Shown: positions 1 to 6,811, numbered from the stretch's first letter. The stretch is 18,526 bases of DNA from Candidatus Martarchaeota archaeon (GCA_023474155.1 JAMCYJ010000042.1:1-18526), one strand, 5' to 3'. The notes: generated by a model not told the origin, from the sequence alone. Numbers and translations: made by a program.

Positions 1-821
1 CCTTCCCTAAAAAGTCTTGACAGATAAATATTTTCTACTGATTTCCATGCTTCATCAAGTATAATGAACTTATTGGCCTTCTGGTTTATGCCTTCTTTAT
101 TCAATGATTCTGAGATTAGCCTTACAAGGATATATGAGATAAAATTTTTTTCGACATCGCTTTCAATTCCTGAAAGGTCGATGCTTGTTGCACCTTTAAA
201 TAGTGAGGATATTGTAAAAGAGGTCGCATCTGCAAAAACAGCAGACCCTGCAAGCCTTCCAAGTTTTAGCTTAAGCTGTGGCCAACGTCCCCCAACTGTG
301 TCTGCAATAGCCCTGAGGTTTACTTTTTCAGCGTTGTTAATTGCATCAGATATTGCATTATGCAATGCTGCTGCCTCATCCTTTGCAATTTTTGTATAGG
401 CCTCTATTATTTCAAGGACAGAGTCAATTGCTTTATCCTGGCTATAATCTAGAAATTCAAAAAGGTTTATTTTAAAGTCCTTGCCAAGCCTGAAAATCCT
501 GCCTCCTATACCTTGCACAACGCTGCGGTATTCCCCATTGAAGTCCAAAATAAGCATATCTGGCTCGGAGTATACGCTGTTTCTTATTATGAAGTTTTTC
601 AGCATAAATGTCTTTCCTGAGCCAGTCATGCCTATGACTGCAATATGCGGGCTCGTCAAGACCGAGACGTCAAGGAAAAACGGAAGGCCGTATACAAGGG
701 TTTTGCCCAGGTATATGCCGCCGGACGACTCCTGCATTGTCCTGATATCGGGCTCTGACATCTGCTTCATATGCGCGTTTTCCGCGGCTTTCTTTGAATT
801 GGATATTCGCCAGAGATCCAT
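1..821 (-). CDS. VirB4-type secretion ATPase, motor domain (partial, runs off left edge)
   Basis: The start codon is at 821-819 and the frame stays open to base 1, giving 273 codons. Walker A GMTGSGKT is at residues 64-71 and Walker B FIILDEAW at 252-259, with ILDFNGEYR (residues 91-99) between them, a HerA/VirB4-like arrangement. The stretch before Walker A (GIYLGKTLVYGLPFFLD) resembles the segment that joins the N-terminal domain to the motor in VirB4 proteins. VirB4 enzymes are hexameric cytoplasmic ATPases that power pilus assembly and DNA transfer through the membrane. The gene starts inside the stop codon of the gene before it (shared A in TGATG), so translation is probably coupled. That neighbour looks like the missing VirB4 N-terminal half. 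The C-terminal end, with the arginine finger, is outside the window. The VirB4 family call is firm; the transported substrate is unknown. Confidence 0.88.
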   Translation of the reverse strand, partial: MDLWRISNSKKAAENAHMKQMSEPDIRTMQESSGGIYLGKTLVYGLPFFLDVSVLTSPHIAVIGMTGSGKTFMLKNFIIRNSVYSEPDMLILDFNGEYRSVVQGIGGRIFRLGKDFKINLFEFLDYSQDKAIDSVLEIIEAYTKIAKDEAAALHNAISDAINNAEKVNLRAIADTVGGRWPQLKLKLGRLAGSAVFADATSFTISSLFKGATSIDLSGIESDVEKNFISYILVRLISESLNKEGINQKANKFIILDEAWKSVENIYLSRLFRE

Positions 822-1576
822 CAGAACACCATCTCAGAATCGAGCTCGAGGAGCTTCAGCAGGCTTTCGCCTGAAAGAATCTCGGAGTCGGAGCAAAAAA
901 GCGCGTTGAACTGGTTTACGATATTCCTGATGTTGTGTTTTGACTGCTCCTCGGCGATGAACCTGTTTTCGGATATCCCCGAAGTCATGATATAATAGGC
1001 AAGGTTCAGCGGCACCATGCCTGAGCTTATGCTGCCTATGTCGTGCTCTATCGCTTCAATGTGCTTCCTGAGCATGTCTATCCTCATGCCGTGCCCCTTG
1101 CCAGGCTCTTTCTCGAGTTTCGATACCGCAATCCGCTTCGAGTAAAGCCTTGTCCTGAGCCTGTCAAGGATTTTTTTAACGTCTACTCTTTCAACATGCA
1201 TTATTATTTTGAAAGGCGCGTTCAGATTTGATATGATATTTTCCAGATTCGCTTTTTCAACATTTCTTTCGCCTAAGCGGATCAACGCGGCGGATGTCGC
1301 TGTAAAGACATTGCCCCTTTTTCGTATCGCGCTGAGCCTGTCGTTGTTCAGCTCGTACCCATTGAAGACCTGGATCATATTAGTATGCCTGAATATCGCG
1401 GATTCAAAGATGTCCCATGTTTTAAAGAGGATAAAGCTCATGAAAGCCAGCGCGCCCGCGGCGGCTACAAGCAGCGCGTTCAGCGAGAAAATGCCGAACG
1501 CAAGGCATGAAAGCTCGCATGCGATTGCGGTATACGCCACGGCCGTTTCCATGCCTTTCCTGTTTGATGTATCCAT
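821..1576 (-). CDS. Two-TM protein with VirB4 N-terminal-like domain (VirB3/PrgI-VirB4N-like)
   Basis: The protein has 251 aa. Two hydrophobic helices lie at about residues 12-29 and 33-52, followed by a soluble alpha/beta region of about 190 residues. The soluble part has the pattern of VirB4 N-terminal domains: a beta strand (VFTATSAAL), a helix (ENIISNLNAPF), a strand with an aromatic/His pattern (KIIMHVERV), a charged helical stretch, a tyrosine-rich strand (AYYIMTSG) and a final helical segment ending in GESLLKLLEL. Two N-terminal TM helices recall VirB3/PrgI proteins, which are often fused to or placed beside VirB4. I infer that it anchors the separately encoded VirB4 motor (next gene, one-base overlap) to the membrane. 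It starts 7 nt after the stop of the VirB6-like gene. There is no P-loop. The assignment rests on pattern and position, not on an alignment. Confidence 0.62.
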   Translation of the reverse strand: MDTSNRKGMETAVAYTAIACELSCLAFGIFSLNALLVAAAGALAFMSFILFKTWDIFESAIFRHTNMIQVFNGYELNNDRLSAIRKRGNVFTATSAALIRLGERNVEKANLENIISNLNAPFKIIMHVERVDVKKILDRLRTRLYSKRIAVSKLEKEPGKGHGMRIDMLRKHIEAIEHDIGSISSGMVPLNLAYYIMTSGISENRFIAEEQSKHNIRNIVNQFNALFCSDSEILSGESLLKLLELDSEMVF

Positions 1577-1583
1577 AAAACCA

Positions 1584-2606
1584 TCAGAAAATGTCGAACC
1601 TGCCGAGGCTGATTTCGGACCCGAGAATTTTTGCCATTTCCCTTATCGAGATAATAGTCAGCATTATGCTTAACGCTGGGAGGAAGAAAACCTCGACTAT
1701 GACCAATGCGATTTCATTTATTACGCTGTTCATCGCGCCCCAGAAGTAGCTTGAAAATCCTGATACTGCCTGATCGAGGGACGCCAAAATCCCCTGCGAT
1801 GTCGAATTGGTCGCGCTGCCCGCGCTGTTGATTACGCTGGCTTTAAGTTGCGACGTGCTTTGTACAAGGCCCGCCAGGCCGGTGCTCGACGCATATGAGG
1901 ATATGAGCTGCGCATTCAGAAGATAGGTCAAAGGGAATATGCAGAAAAGGCCTATCGACAGAGCGATGATCGCCCCCCCGAGCTTCCTTGTAAAATAGAA
2001 CGTCCTCAGCACAATTCCTATCGGCAACAGTATTGTTATAGACGCAATGCCGGCAAACTTCAAGAGCGCGGCCTGGACTTCTATGCTGAGCATTGAAAAT
2101 ACAATTGTTGTGATTATGCTGCCGAGCACGCTCAGCAGCGGCGTGAATATCGCGGACAGGCTGATTCCTATTATAAAGTTGAACTTCAGCGACGAAATCA
2201 GCGCGATCGCAACGTATACCGATGAGACAGCTGCAAGCATCCCACTTATCTGTGCGAATAAAGAGGCGAAATGCACGCCGTTTACTGCAAACCCGTTTAT
2301 TCCTGTAAGGAAATTATACGCAAAGCAGATTGCGTAATTGTACGCCTCGAATCCAGCGCATGAGAGGCTTGTCGAAGACTTAAGCACTATGCTGTTTATG
2401 ATTTGGGTTATAAGCCCGTTTTTGCTGAAGACAGCGACCAAGCCCAAAACTATTGCGCCGTTCACAAAAGATTGGAACAGCTCTGATTTTCCAAACTCCT
2501 TAAGGCTTTTTTCATTTAGGGCTATGCCTATCCCAAGAATGATTCCCGCCACGCCCATCATTATGGCGATTATGCTCAATGCAATGTAATAACTGCCGAA
2601 TGCCAC
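1584..2606 (-). CDS. Polytopic VirB6/TrbL/CedA-like channel protein
   Basis: The 340-residue protein has about seven or eight hydrophobic helices: roughly residues 6-28, 46-62, 110-138, 140-160, 162-180, 182-200, 212-232 and 298-320. A Ser/Thr/Asn-rich extracellular-type loop (residues about 240-285) precedes the last helix, and the C-terminus is a short amphipathic stretch (AKILGSEISLG) of the kind I associate with archaeal VirB6/TrbL-like proteins. VirB6 proteins form the inner-membrane channel in type IV secretion, and CedA has the matching role in the crenarchaeal Ced DNA importer. The start is GTG at 2606-2604, chosen because GGGGAT lies 3 nt upstream as a strong ribosome binding site. 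It sits 19 nt after the pilin gene and 7 nt before the next gene, so the four genes form one operon. Family membership comes from topology and context; primary sequence in this family is poorly conserved. Confidence 0.68.
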   Translation of the reverse strand: MAFGSYYIALSIIAIMMGVAGIILGIGIALNEKSLKEFGKSELFQSFVNGAIVLGLVAVFSKNGLITQIINSIVLKSSTSLSCAGFEAYNYAICFAYNFLTGINGFAVNGVHFASLFAQISGMLAAVSSVYVAIALISSLKFNFIIGISLSAIFTPLLSVLGSIITTIVFSMLSIEVQAALLKFAGIASITILLPIGIVLRTFYFTRKLGGAIIALSIGLFCIFPLTYLLNAQLISSYASSTGLAGLVQSTSQLKASVINSAGSATNSTSQGILASLDQAVSGFSSYFWGAMNSVINEIALVIVEVFFLPALSIMLTIISIREMAKILGSEISLGRFDIF

Positions 2607-2625
2607 GTTATCCCCAAGCCGATAT

Positions 2626-3024
2626 TCAGCTCACGTTAGATATGGAATTTACCGTGAAATTGCTGAGCAGATGCGTGGAGGCATTGGCAAATGACGTGGA
2701 GGCCACGCTCAGCACGGCGACAACAACAGCGCCTATTATTATATTAACGGCTGTCGTATGGAAGTTCGCTTTTTTGTCTGGGGGCATCAGCTGTCCTATT
2801 GCGTAGAATATCCCTGCGATTATGAACAGGATCGCGCTTAGCGCCGGCCCGACCTGGTTAAGCACGAACTTTATGTAATTGAGCTGGCCGAGAATCGTGA
2901 ACTGCGTCGCCGCCGCATGTGCGTCCCCTATTGAAAGGAAAACAACAAGAAGCGGAAGTAATGCGTATTTCAGCAATTCGAAATAGCTCCACACGGGTTT
3001 TTTTCTGTTTTCAGGTTTCTCCAT
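2626..3024 (-). CDS. VirB2/TrbC-like pilin precursor
   Basis: This 132-aa protein has a charged N-terminus (about 16 residues), a hydrophobic signal segment (LLKYALLPLLVVFLSI) and a probable signal peptidase site after AHA, near residue 38. The mature part has two long hydrophobic helices (about residues 57-77 and 90-112) joined by a short polar loop containing MPPDKKANF. That is the classic VirB2/TrbC fold: two helices hairpinned around a small positively charged loop, which polymerise into a hollow conjugative pilus. Archaeal Ced and Ted pilins have the same shape. It is the first gene of the operon, as expected for the most abundant component, and has its own strong TATA promoter plus an AGGGAT ribosome binding site just upstream of ATG. 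It lacks the class III signal peptide of type IV pilins or archaellins. Confidence 0.75.
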   Translation of the reverse strand: MEKPENRKKPVWSYFELLKYALLPLLVVFLSIGDAHAAATQFTILGQLNYIKFVLNQVGPALSAILFIIAGIFYAIGQLMPPDKKANFHTTAVNIIIGAVVVAVLSVASTSFANASTHLLSNFTVNSISNVS

Positions 3025-3079
3025 TATATCCCTAATAATTTATTTTATTTATCTATCAAAATATTTACTTTAATAAATG

Positions 3080-3101
3080 AATATTTATATAGATAAATAT
3101 T
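3080..3101 (-). promoter_or_regulatory. TATA promoter of the VirB2-like operon embedded in a 9-bp inverted repeat
   Basis: Perfect arms AATATTTAT (3080-3088) and ATAAATATT (3093-3101) flank ATAG. Read on the minus strand the site contains TATATAAA, about 60 nt upstream of the pilin ATG (3024). A start about 25 nt downstream would leave a leader of roughly 35 nt, enough to hold the AGGGAT ribosome binding site. The symmetry overlapping the TATA box could be an operator, but symmetric AT-rich sequence is also expected by chance here. Confidence 0.5.
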
Positions 3102-3162
3102 TAAGTATTTTGGTAAATTAGTAGGGCGTAGGGTTGGGCATGAATCTGATGCGGTGGCGTGC

Positions 3163-3843
3163 TTAGCCTTCCAGCATCCTGCGGAATTCCATTGCGTTTT
3201 CGAGCATATCACGGTCGTTGTTGAAGAAAGCGTATATCAGCTTCGGATTCAGCCCGAGCACCTTGTCCGCCGTCTCCTTCAATTCTGCTTTCTTGTATTT
3301 GTAGCTGTACCATGCCTTTCTTCCGTGGAAGCGCAGGTAAACTGTTCTATTCGAACATATGATCCTCTTTTGCATATCCGGCGAGTCCGGCGATACGATG
3401 ACAATACCTCTCGGTAGGAGACCTAAGCCGGCGCCATACCATTCTGTATTTCGAAACTCAAACGCGATTTTTTTAGCTCCGAACAGCCTAATGAAATTTT
3501 TCACTCTATCTGAAAATTTGATCGAGAACCTGCCCGGCATCTGGAAAAGATAAAGCCTAATGCTTTTATCAAGAGGCCTGAACTTTTCAAGAAAGTCCTT
3601 GAAAATAGGCGTTGCGTTTTCATTAAGCATATGCCTATGCGTTATCAGCATGTTGACCTTTATGACCCACGCAAGCTTGCTGTAATTTTTAGCCCATGCT
3701 TCTATCTGGTTGGGAAAAGGAAATCTATAAAAGCTCGAATTCAGCTCGATCGCATTCAGGTTCGAGTTATCGATATACCACTGAAGGCTGCGCCCCCTGT
3801 TCCAACCGTAATACCATCCCGAAGTGCCGACGAAATACCTCAT
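3163..3843 (-). CDS. DUF72 (YecE-like) family protein
   Basis: The protein has 226 aa and starts with FVGTSGWYYGW, the hallmark N-terminus of DUF72. It then shows family features in order: NAIELNSSFYRFP near residue 33 (the E-NSSFY motif), VIKVNMLITH near 60, YLFQMPGRFS near 98, KIAFEFRNTEWY near 124 and VYLRFHGRKAWYSY near 168, ending with YAFFNNDRDMLENAMEFRRML. DUF72 proteins form a TIM-barrel. Their biochemical role is not settled, though some relatives have been linked to nucleic acid metabolism. GGGGGCGAT stands just upstream of the ATG as a good ribosome binding site, and a TTAATATA box precedes it. The gene lies upstream of the secretion operon on the same strand, but the 138-nt gap with a strong promoter argues that the two are separate units. 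It is slightly shorter than typical members. Confidence 0.9.
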   Translation of the reverse strand: MRYFVGTSGWYYGWNRGRSLQWYIDNSNLNAIELNSSFYRFPFPNQIEAWAKNYSKLAWVIKVNMLITHRHMLNENATPIFKDFLEKFRPLDKSIRLYLFQMPGRFSIKFSDRVKNFIRLFGAKKIAFEFRNTEWYGAGLGLLPRGIVIVSPDSPDMQKRIICSNRTVYLRFHGRKAWYSYKYKKAELKETADKVLGLNPKLIYAFFNNDRDMLENAMEFRRMLEG

Positions 3844-3889
3844 AATCGCCCCCTATAAGGATAAGAAATGAAACTATATTAATCTTGTC

Positions 3890-3912
3890 TGTCAATAATA
3901 AAATAATAATAA
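3890..3912 (+). promoter_or_regulatory. Probable tRNA-Leu promoter (AT-rich TATA region)
   Basis: A run of AATAATAAAATAATAATAAA-type sequence lies 14 to 36 nt upstream of the mature tRNA 5' end, covering the spacing expected for an archaeal TATA box. The exact hexamer cannot be picked because the whole stretch is AT-rich. Confidence 0.35.
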
Positions 3913-3925
3913 AAACTGTTTTGAT

Positions 3926-4012
3926 GCAGGAGTGGCAGAGTCTGGTCAAATGCGACGGGTTTAGGGCCCGTTTCCTTTAGTGGATGCGTGAGTTCGAATC
4001 TCACCCCCTGCA
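3926..4012 (+). tRNA. tRNA-Leu (anticodon UAG)
   Basis: All arms fold. The D-arm stem GCA/TGC has GG at 3944-3945. The anticodon stem ACGGG/CCCGT (3955-3959, 3967-3971) encloses TTTAGGG, so the anticodon is TAG at 3962-3964. The long class II variable arm has stem TCC/GGA (3973-3975, 3982-3984). The T-arm is GTGAG-TTCGAAT-CTCAC (3988-4004). The discriminator base is A4012, as in leucine tRNAs, and CCA is not encoded. The acceptor stem pairs G3926-C4011 through G3930-C4007 and G3932-C4005, but A3931 faces C4006, a mismatch at pair 6-67. Anticodon UAG with a long variable arm identifies leucine for CUA/CUG codons. An AT-rich TATA-like stretch (AATAATAAAATAATA) about 25 nt upstream is a plausible promoter. 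Confidence 0.95.
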
Positions 4013-4120
4013 AATTCCTATATTGACATTTTATAATTTGCACATTCCTTAGGCATATATATTCTTTTATCTTGAAAATTTTAATTCAGGGCGGCGCAGG
4101 CAATTCTTGCCGGCAGCAAA

Positions 4121-4130
4121 CTATTTATAT
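4121..4130 (+). promoter_or_regulatory. TATA box of the small possible HTH gene
   Basis: CTATTTATAT lies about 30-37 nt upstream of the ATG at 4159. Transcription about 25 nt downstream would give a leader of only a few nucleotides, so the mRNA is probably nearly leaderless. This spacing decides in favour of the 4159 start over the in-frame ATG at 4072, which would place the box inside the coding region. Confidence 0.5.
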
Positions 4131-4158
4131 CAGGTTAACAAAAAGAATACTGAATAAA

Positions 4159-4374
4159 ATGAACAGCGATAAAGTAACAAATATTAGAGACTTTCAGAGG
4201 AAGGGGTTGACGTATGGCAGCATAAGCAGGCTTGCGCGCCAGTGGGGATGCACGCAATTTGAAGTAATCGAGAAGATAATGAAGACAACAGGCATATATA
4301 CTTTTGAGGGAATGGATAAAGTGCTTAGTGCAGCGGAAAGAAAAAAGGAGCGGCGCGTGCAGTTTCAGCAATAG
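4159..4374 (+). CDS. Small basic protein, possible helix-turn-helix (hypothetical)
   Basis: I place the start at 4159, giving 71 aa. An in-frame ATG exists at 4072, but the extra 29 residues are low in information and a good TATA box sits between the two. The protein is basic, with a predicted helical core GLTYGSISRLARQWGCTQ followed by FEVIEKIMKTTGIYTFEG, which looks like a helix-turn-helix in which the second helix reads an operator. The C-terminus (AAERKKERRVQ) is strongly charged. It could be a small DNA-binding regulator. I do not recognise a named family. It stands alone, downstream of tRNA-Leu and convergent with the surface-protein gene, so context gives no partner. Confidence 0.6.
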   Translation: MNSDKVTNIRDFQRKGLTYGSISRLARQWGCTQFEVIEKIMKTTGIYTFEGMDKVLSAAERKKERRVQFQQ

Positions 4375-4400
4375 TTAACTACCCTACCCTATCCATCCAG

Positions 4401-6020
4401 TTACCCTATCCTGCTTGTCATATTAAACATGCCATTTACGATGTGGATGGCATTTGAAACAGTGTAGTTGATTGTGAGGTTATAGGACGTAATGGGAAGT
4501 ATTCGCGAGCTTATGCCTTTACAGGACATAGTTAGTATCATAGTGTTGAATGGCTCAATCGTTTTATTGATGCTTTCATTCGCCTCAAATCCCGGGTTAT
4601 AACAATCGATGCTATTGATCCTTATTGTATTAGAGAGGTTGTTTGAGAGCGTAAGCTGCGCAGATGAATTCAGATAGTTGAAGTTGTAATAGCCGCAGCT
4701 TATCGCGTTTGAATTCAATCCACAGGTATCAGTGCTTTTCCATCCAAGACCCGTCTCGTTGAATTTCAGCGCGCTGATAAGGTCTTGCGCATTCTGGGAT
4801 GCCAAAAGCGAGATGTTGTTATTCACGATCGAATATATGCTGAATGCGTAGTTTCTTGTAAACTCCGTGCTGTTTATTATTGTAAAGTTGAATGCATTGT
4901 CATTCGGTTCAATGAAGTAACTGCATATGTGCGAGCTGTTGGTATTGGATAGTATGCCGTTGCACGTGCTGTTGAATTTGTTCAAAGGCCCAGTATTTTT
5001 ACCGATATAGCTTGCAAATGTACCGAACTTGCTGTCAAAAAGGTTAAAGAAGCCGAACGAGGAATTGCTATATATACTGACCTTTCCTATGCTTGAAGCA
5101 TTCGTATATATGAGCTTTCCGTTGTTGCTGTTGAATACTGTATTATTGAAAGAAGATATTATAGAGTTATATCCGTATGTATTGTATGTCTGTCCTGATA
5201 GGGATGCGCATGTGGCAGAGCCTGTTGAATTGTTATTGTATCCTATTATTTTTGTCCAACCTCTGTCATAGAACACGCAGAGGCTTGTGGAATTGCTGAT
5301 TTTTGCGATGCTCCTGCCAGCGGAATAATTTTTTATGCTTGCCTGGGGGAATGTTCCAATCACTGTCCTGACGAATCCAGGGTTTACGTTTCCTTCAAGC
5401 CATGCCGAATATGCGTTTGTGCCGTTGTCGTATCCCACATATAGTCCGTCAAGCAGCGCGATATGCCTTGACAAGTCATAAATCGTGACTGCCATAATGT
5501 TTGATGAAAATACAATATTGTTGAAAAAGCCGAGTGAACCGAATTTTGTTGCTGTAAACGGCACTGCGGATACGCCCTGTCCATAAATTGAAAATGTTTC
5601 CATGTATTTTATGTTATTCGTTGGTATTGATGATGGCACTTCGGGCGCCTGCGGCGCATTCACAGTAAATGCCATACTCTGCTTTGTAACAGAATCATTT
5701 GTAAAATTCATTACCAATGCGGGATTCGCAATGACCTCGAAGTCGTATGCACCGCTTGAATTGTATGTATAGTTTATGCTTACCGAGGCGCCTTTGTGCG
5801 CGGGCAAAGAGACATTATACGAATGGATAAGGCTATGGTTAAGGTAAAATCCTACATCCATATTTTTTATATACTCCGATCCTGTGTTATTCAGCTGCAA
5901 TGTAAAATGCGTTTCCTGGAAAGGATAAAGAATTGCATTTGAATTATTTGCGCTGAGCACGACATTCATACTGTAAACATGCTTCGTATTTGCAAATAAC
6001 ACAGCAGCAGACGCTGCCAA
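4401..6020 (-). CDS. Large sequon-rich secreted or membrane-anchored surface protein; start probably disrupted by a frameshift
   Basis: From TTG at 6020 this encodes 539 aa rich in Asn, Ser, Thr and Tyr. I count about 29 N-x-S/T sequons, typical of an N-glycosylated archaeal surface protein. The N-terminal 150 residues look like a beta-sandwich domain (FTLQLNNTGSEYIKNMDVGFY), similar in style to CARDB/Ig-like surface domains. The rest is beta-rich with paired cysteines and no internal or C-terminal TM helix. The frame is open upstream for about 30 codons and encodes a good TM/signal helix (ILYIIAATVIVLAASAAVLFA), but contains no ATG, GTG or TTG other than the one at 6020. An ATG at 6100 lies one frame off. 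Adding one A in the run opposite 6093-6096 would give a start MQKSVYRSDF reading straight into the helix. The function is unknown; S-layer-associated or adhesin roles are guesses. Confidence 0.75.
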   Translation of the reverse strand: MAASAAVLFANTKHVYSMNVVLSANNSNAILYPFQETHFTLQLNNTGSEYIKNMDVGFYLNHSLIHSYNVSLPAHKGASVSINYTYNSSGAYDFEVIANPALVMNFTNDSVTKQSMAFTVNAPQAPEVPSSIPTNNIKYMETFSIYGQGVSAVPFTATKFGSLGFFNNIVFSSNIMAVTIYDLSRHIALLDGLYVGYDNGTNAYSAWLEGNVNPGFVRTVIGTFPQASIKNYSAGRSIAKISNSTSLCVFYDRGWTKIIGYNNNSTGSATCASLSGQTYNTYGYNSIISSFNNTVFNSNNGKLIYTNASSIGKVSIYSNSSFGFFNLFDSKFGTFASYIGKNTGPLNKFNSTCNGILSNTNSSHICSYFIEPNDNAFNFTIINSTEFTRNYAFSIYSIVNNNISLLASQNAQDLISALKFNETGLGWKSTDTCGLNSNAISCGYYNFNYLNSSAQLTLSNNLSNTIRINSIDCYNPGFEANESINKTIEPFNTMILTMSCKGISSRILPITSYNLTINYTVSNAIHIVNGMFNMTSRIG

Positions 6021-6236
6021 TACGATAACGGTTGCCGCAATAATATATAGAATTTTTGAATAGGTGTTGATAAAATCACTTCTATAAACAGATTTTGCAT
6101 TCCTGTAAAGCTAAGTTATATCAAAACTGGATTATAATACTGCTATTATCTTTTGATAAAGTGTTGTTTTACTTTTCAGGATTGTTATATAATATAATTC
6201 ATATGCACATTTATAAAAATATTTTCTTTAAATTAT
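6021..6236. other. Intergenic AT-rich gap (216 nt)
   Basis: Between the surface-protein gene and the winged-helix-like gene, both on the minus strand. Bases 6021-6100 are probably the original 5' coding end of the surface-protein gene. The rest is AT-rich, with TATA-like stretches (for example ATATAATATAATTC near 6187-6200) that could serve either as the promoter of the surface gene or as a T-rich end for the gene at 6237. I see no small gene or structured RNA. Confidence 0.5.
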
Positions 6237-6713
6237 TTACTGCCTTCCTTTCAGCTCCTGCATCATTCTTTTTATATTTGTCTTTACAGGCCCGATCATA
6301 GTATCGAAGTAATTGTCGATCCATGCATCTGCGGCAGCATGCAGTTCCGCGCCCCCTGCCATAGAATACCTCGCTTTCGAGTTTTTGATTATTTTCATTT
6401 TCTTGAGCTGCAGGAGATGGTATCTAAGCGTTTTCTCGTTTATGGGCTCCCATGCCTTGTTTATGTATTCTATCATTTCGTGTACATCAGGATCCTTTTT
6501 CAATATGAACTGAAAATAAAGCACAGAATCGAATACAGCGATTGCGCTTAGCCTTGATTCTCTCGGGTTAACGATCCCCATAGAAAGGGCAAGCCATCTT
6601 ATTATTGAGCGCCGCGTTTCCATGCTCTCGCTGGTCAGCCTGAGCAGTCTGATTGTCATCTCGCTTTCTATAAGTTTTGATTCGTTGAGTTCCATCAATA
6701 TCATGAATCGCAT
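6237..6713 (-). CDS. Winged-helix-like archaeal protein, probable transcription regulator
   Basis: The protein has 158 aa as drawn; the ATG for M7 (MELNESKL) is an equally good start. A helical N-terminal part (SESMETRRSIIRWLALSMGI) is followed by a region with FDSVLYFQFILKKDPDVHEMIEYI, then PINEKTLRYHLLQLKKMKIIKNSKARYSM. The last stretch has the look of a winged helix-turn-helix: a recognition helix (KTLRYHLLQLKKM) followed by a two-stranded wing (IIKNSKARYSM). The C-terminus is helical and could dimerise. It is divergent from the hypothetical gene at 6812, and the 98-nt AT-rich region between them probably contains both promoters, a layout common for regulators that control their neighbour. 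No ligand-binding domain is visible. I do not recognise a named family. Confidence 0.68.
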   Translation of the reverse strand: MRFMILMELNESKLIESEMTIRLLRLTSESMETRRSIIRWLALSMGIVNPRESRLSAIAVFDSVLYFQFILKKDPDVHEMIEYINKAWEPINEKTLRYHLLQLKKMKIIKNSKARYSMAGGAELHAAADAWIDNYFDTMIGPVKTNIKRMMQELKGRQ

Positions 6714-6811
6714 AAATTAGACAATAAAGATTAAGCAATAAATTATTTAATAATTTTCATCATAATAATACAATCATAATAATGTAACATCAAAACTATC
6801 GCAGTGAATTC
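6714..6811. promoter_or_regulatory. Divergent promoter region (98 nt)
   Basis: Very AT-rich DNA separates the divergent genes at 6713 and 6812. TATA-like elements appear on both strands (AAATTATTTAATAATTTTC near 6739-6757 and ATAATAATACAATCATAATAATG near 6763-6785). Individual boxes cannot be assigned with confidence. Confidence 0.4.

Noticed and set aside
3926..4130. tRNA-Leu as an integration site for a mobile element
   Set aside because: The tRNA is intact, and I found no second copy of its 3' end, no integrase and no element-like genes next to its 3' side.
4072..4158. N-terminal extension of the small possible HTH protein from ATG 4072
   Set aside because: The TATA box at 4121-4130 lies inside this stretch and is well spaced for the ATG at 4159.
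4380..4412. Short direct repeats TACCCTATCC between the convergent genes
   Set aside because: Only two or three imperfect copies, one of them overlapping the stop region of the surface-protein gene; too short to call a feature.
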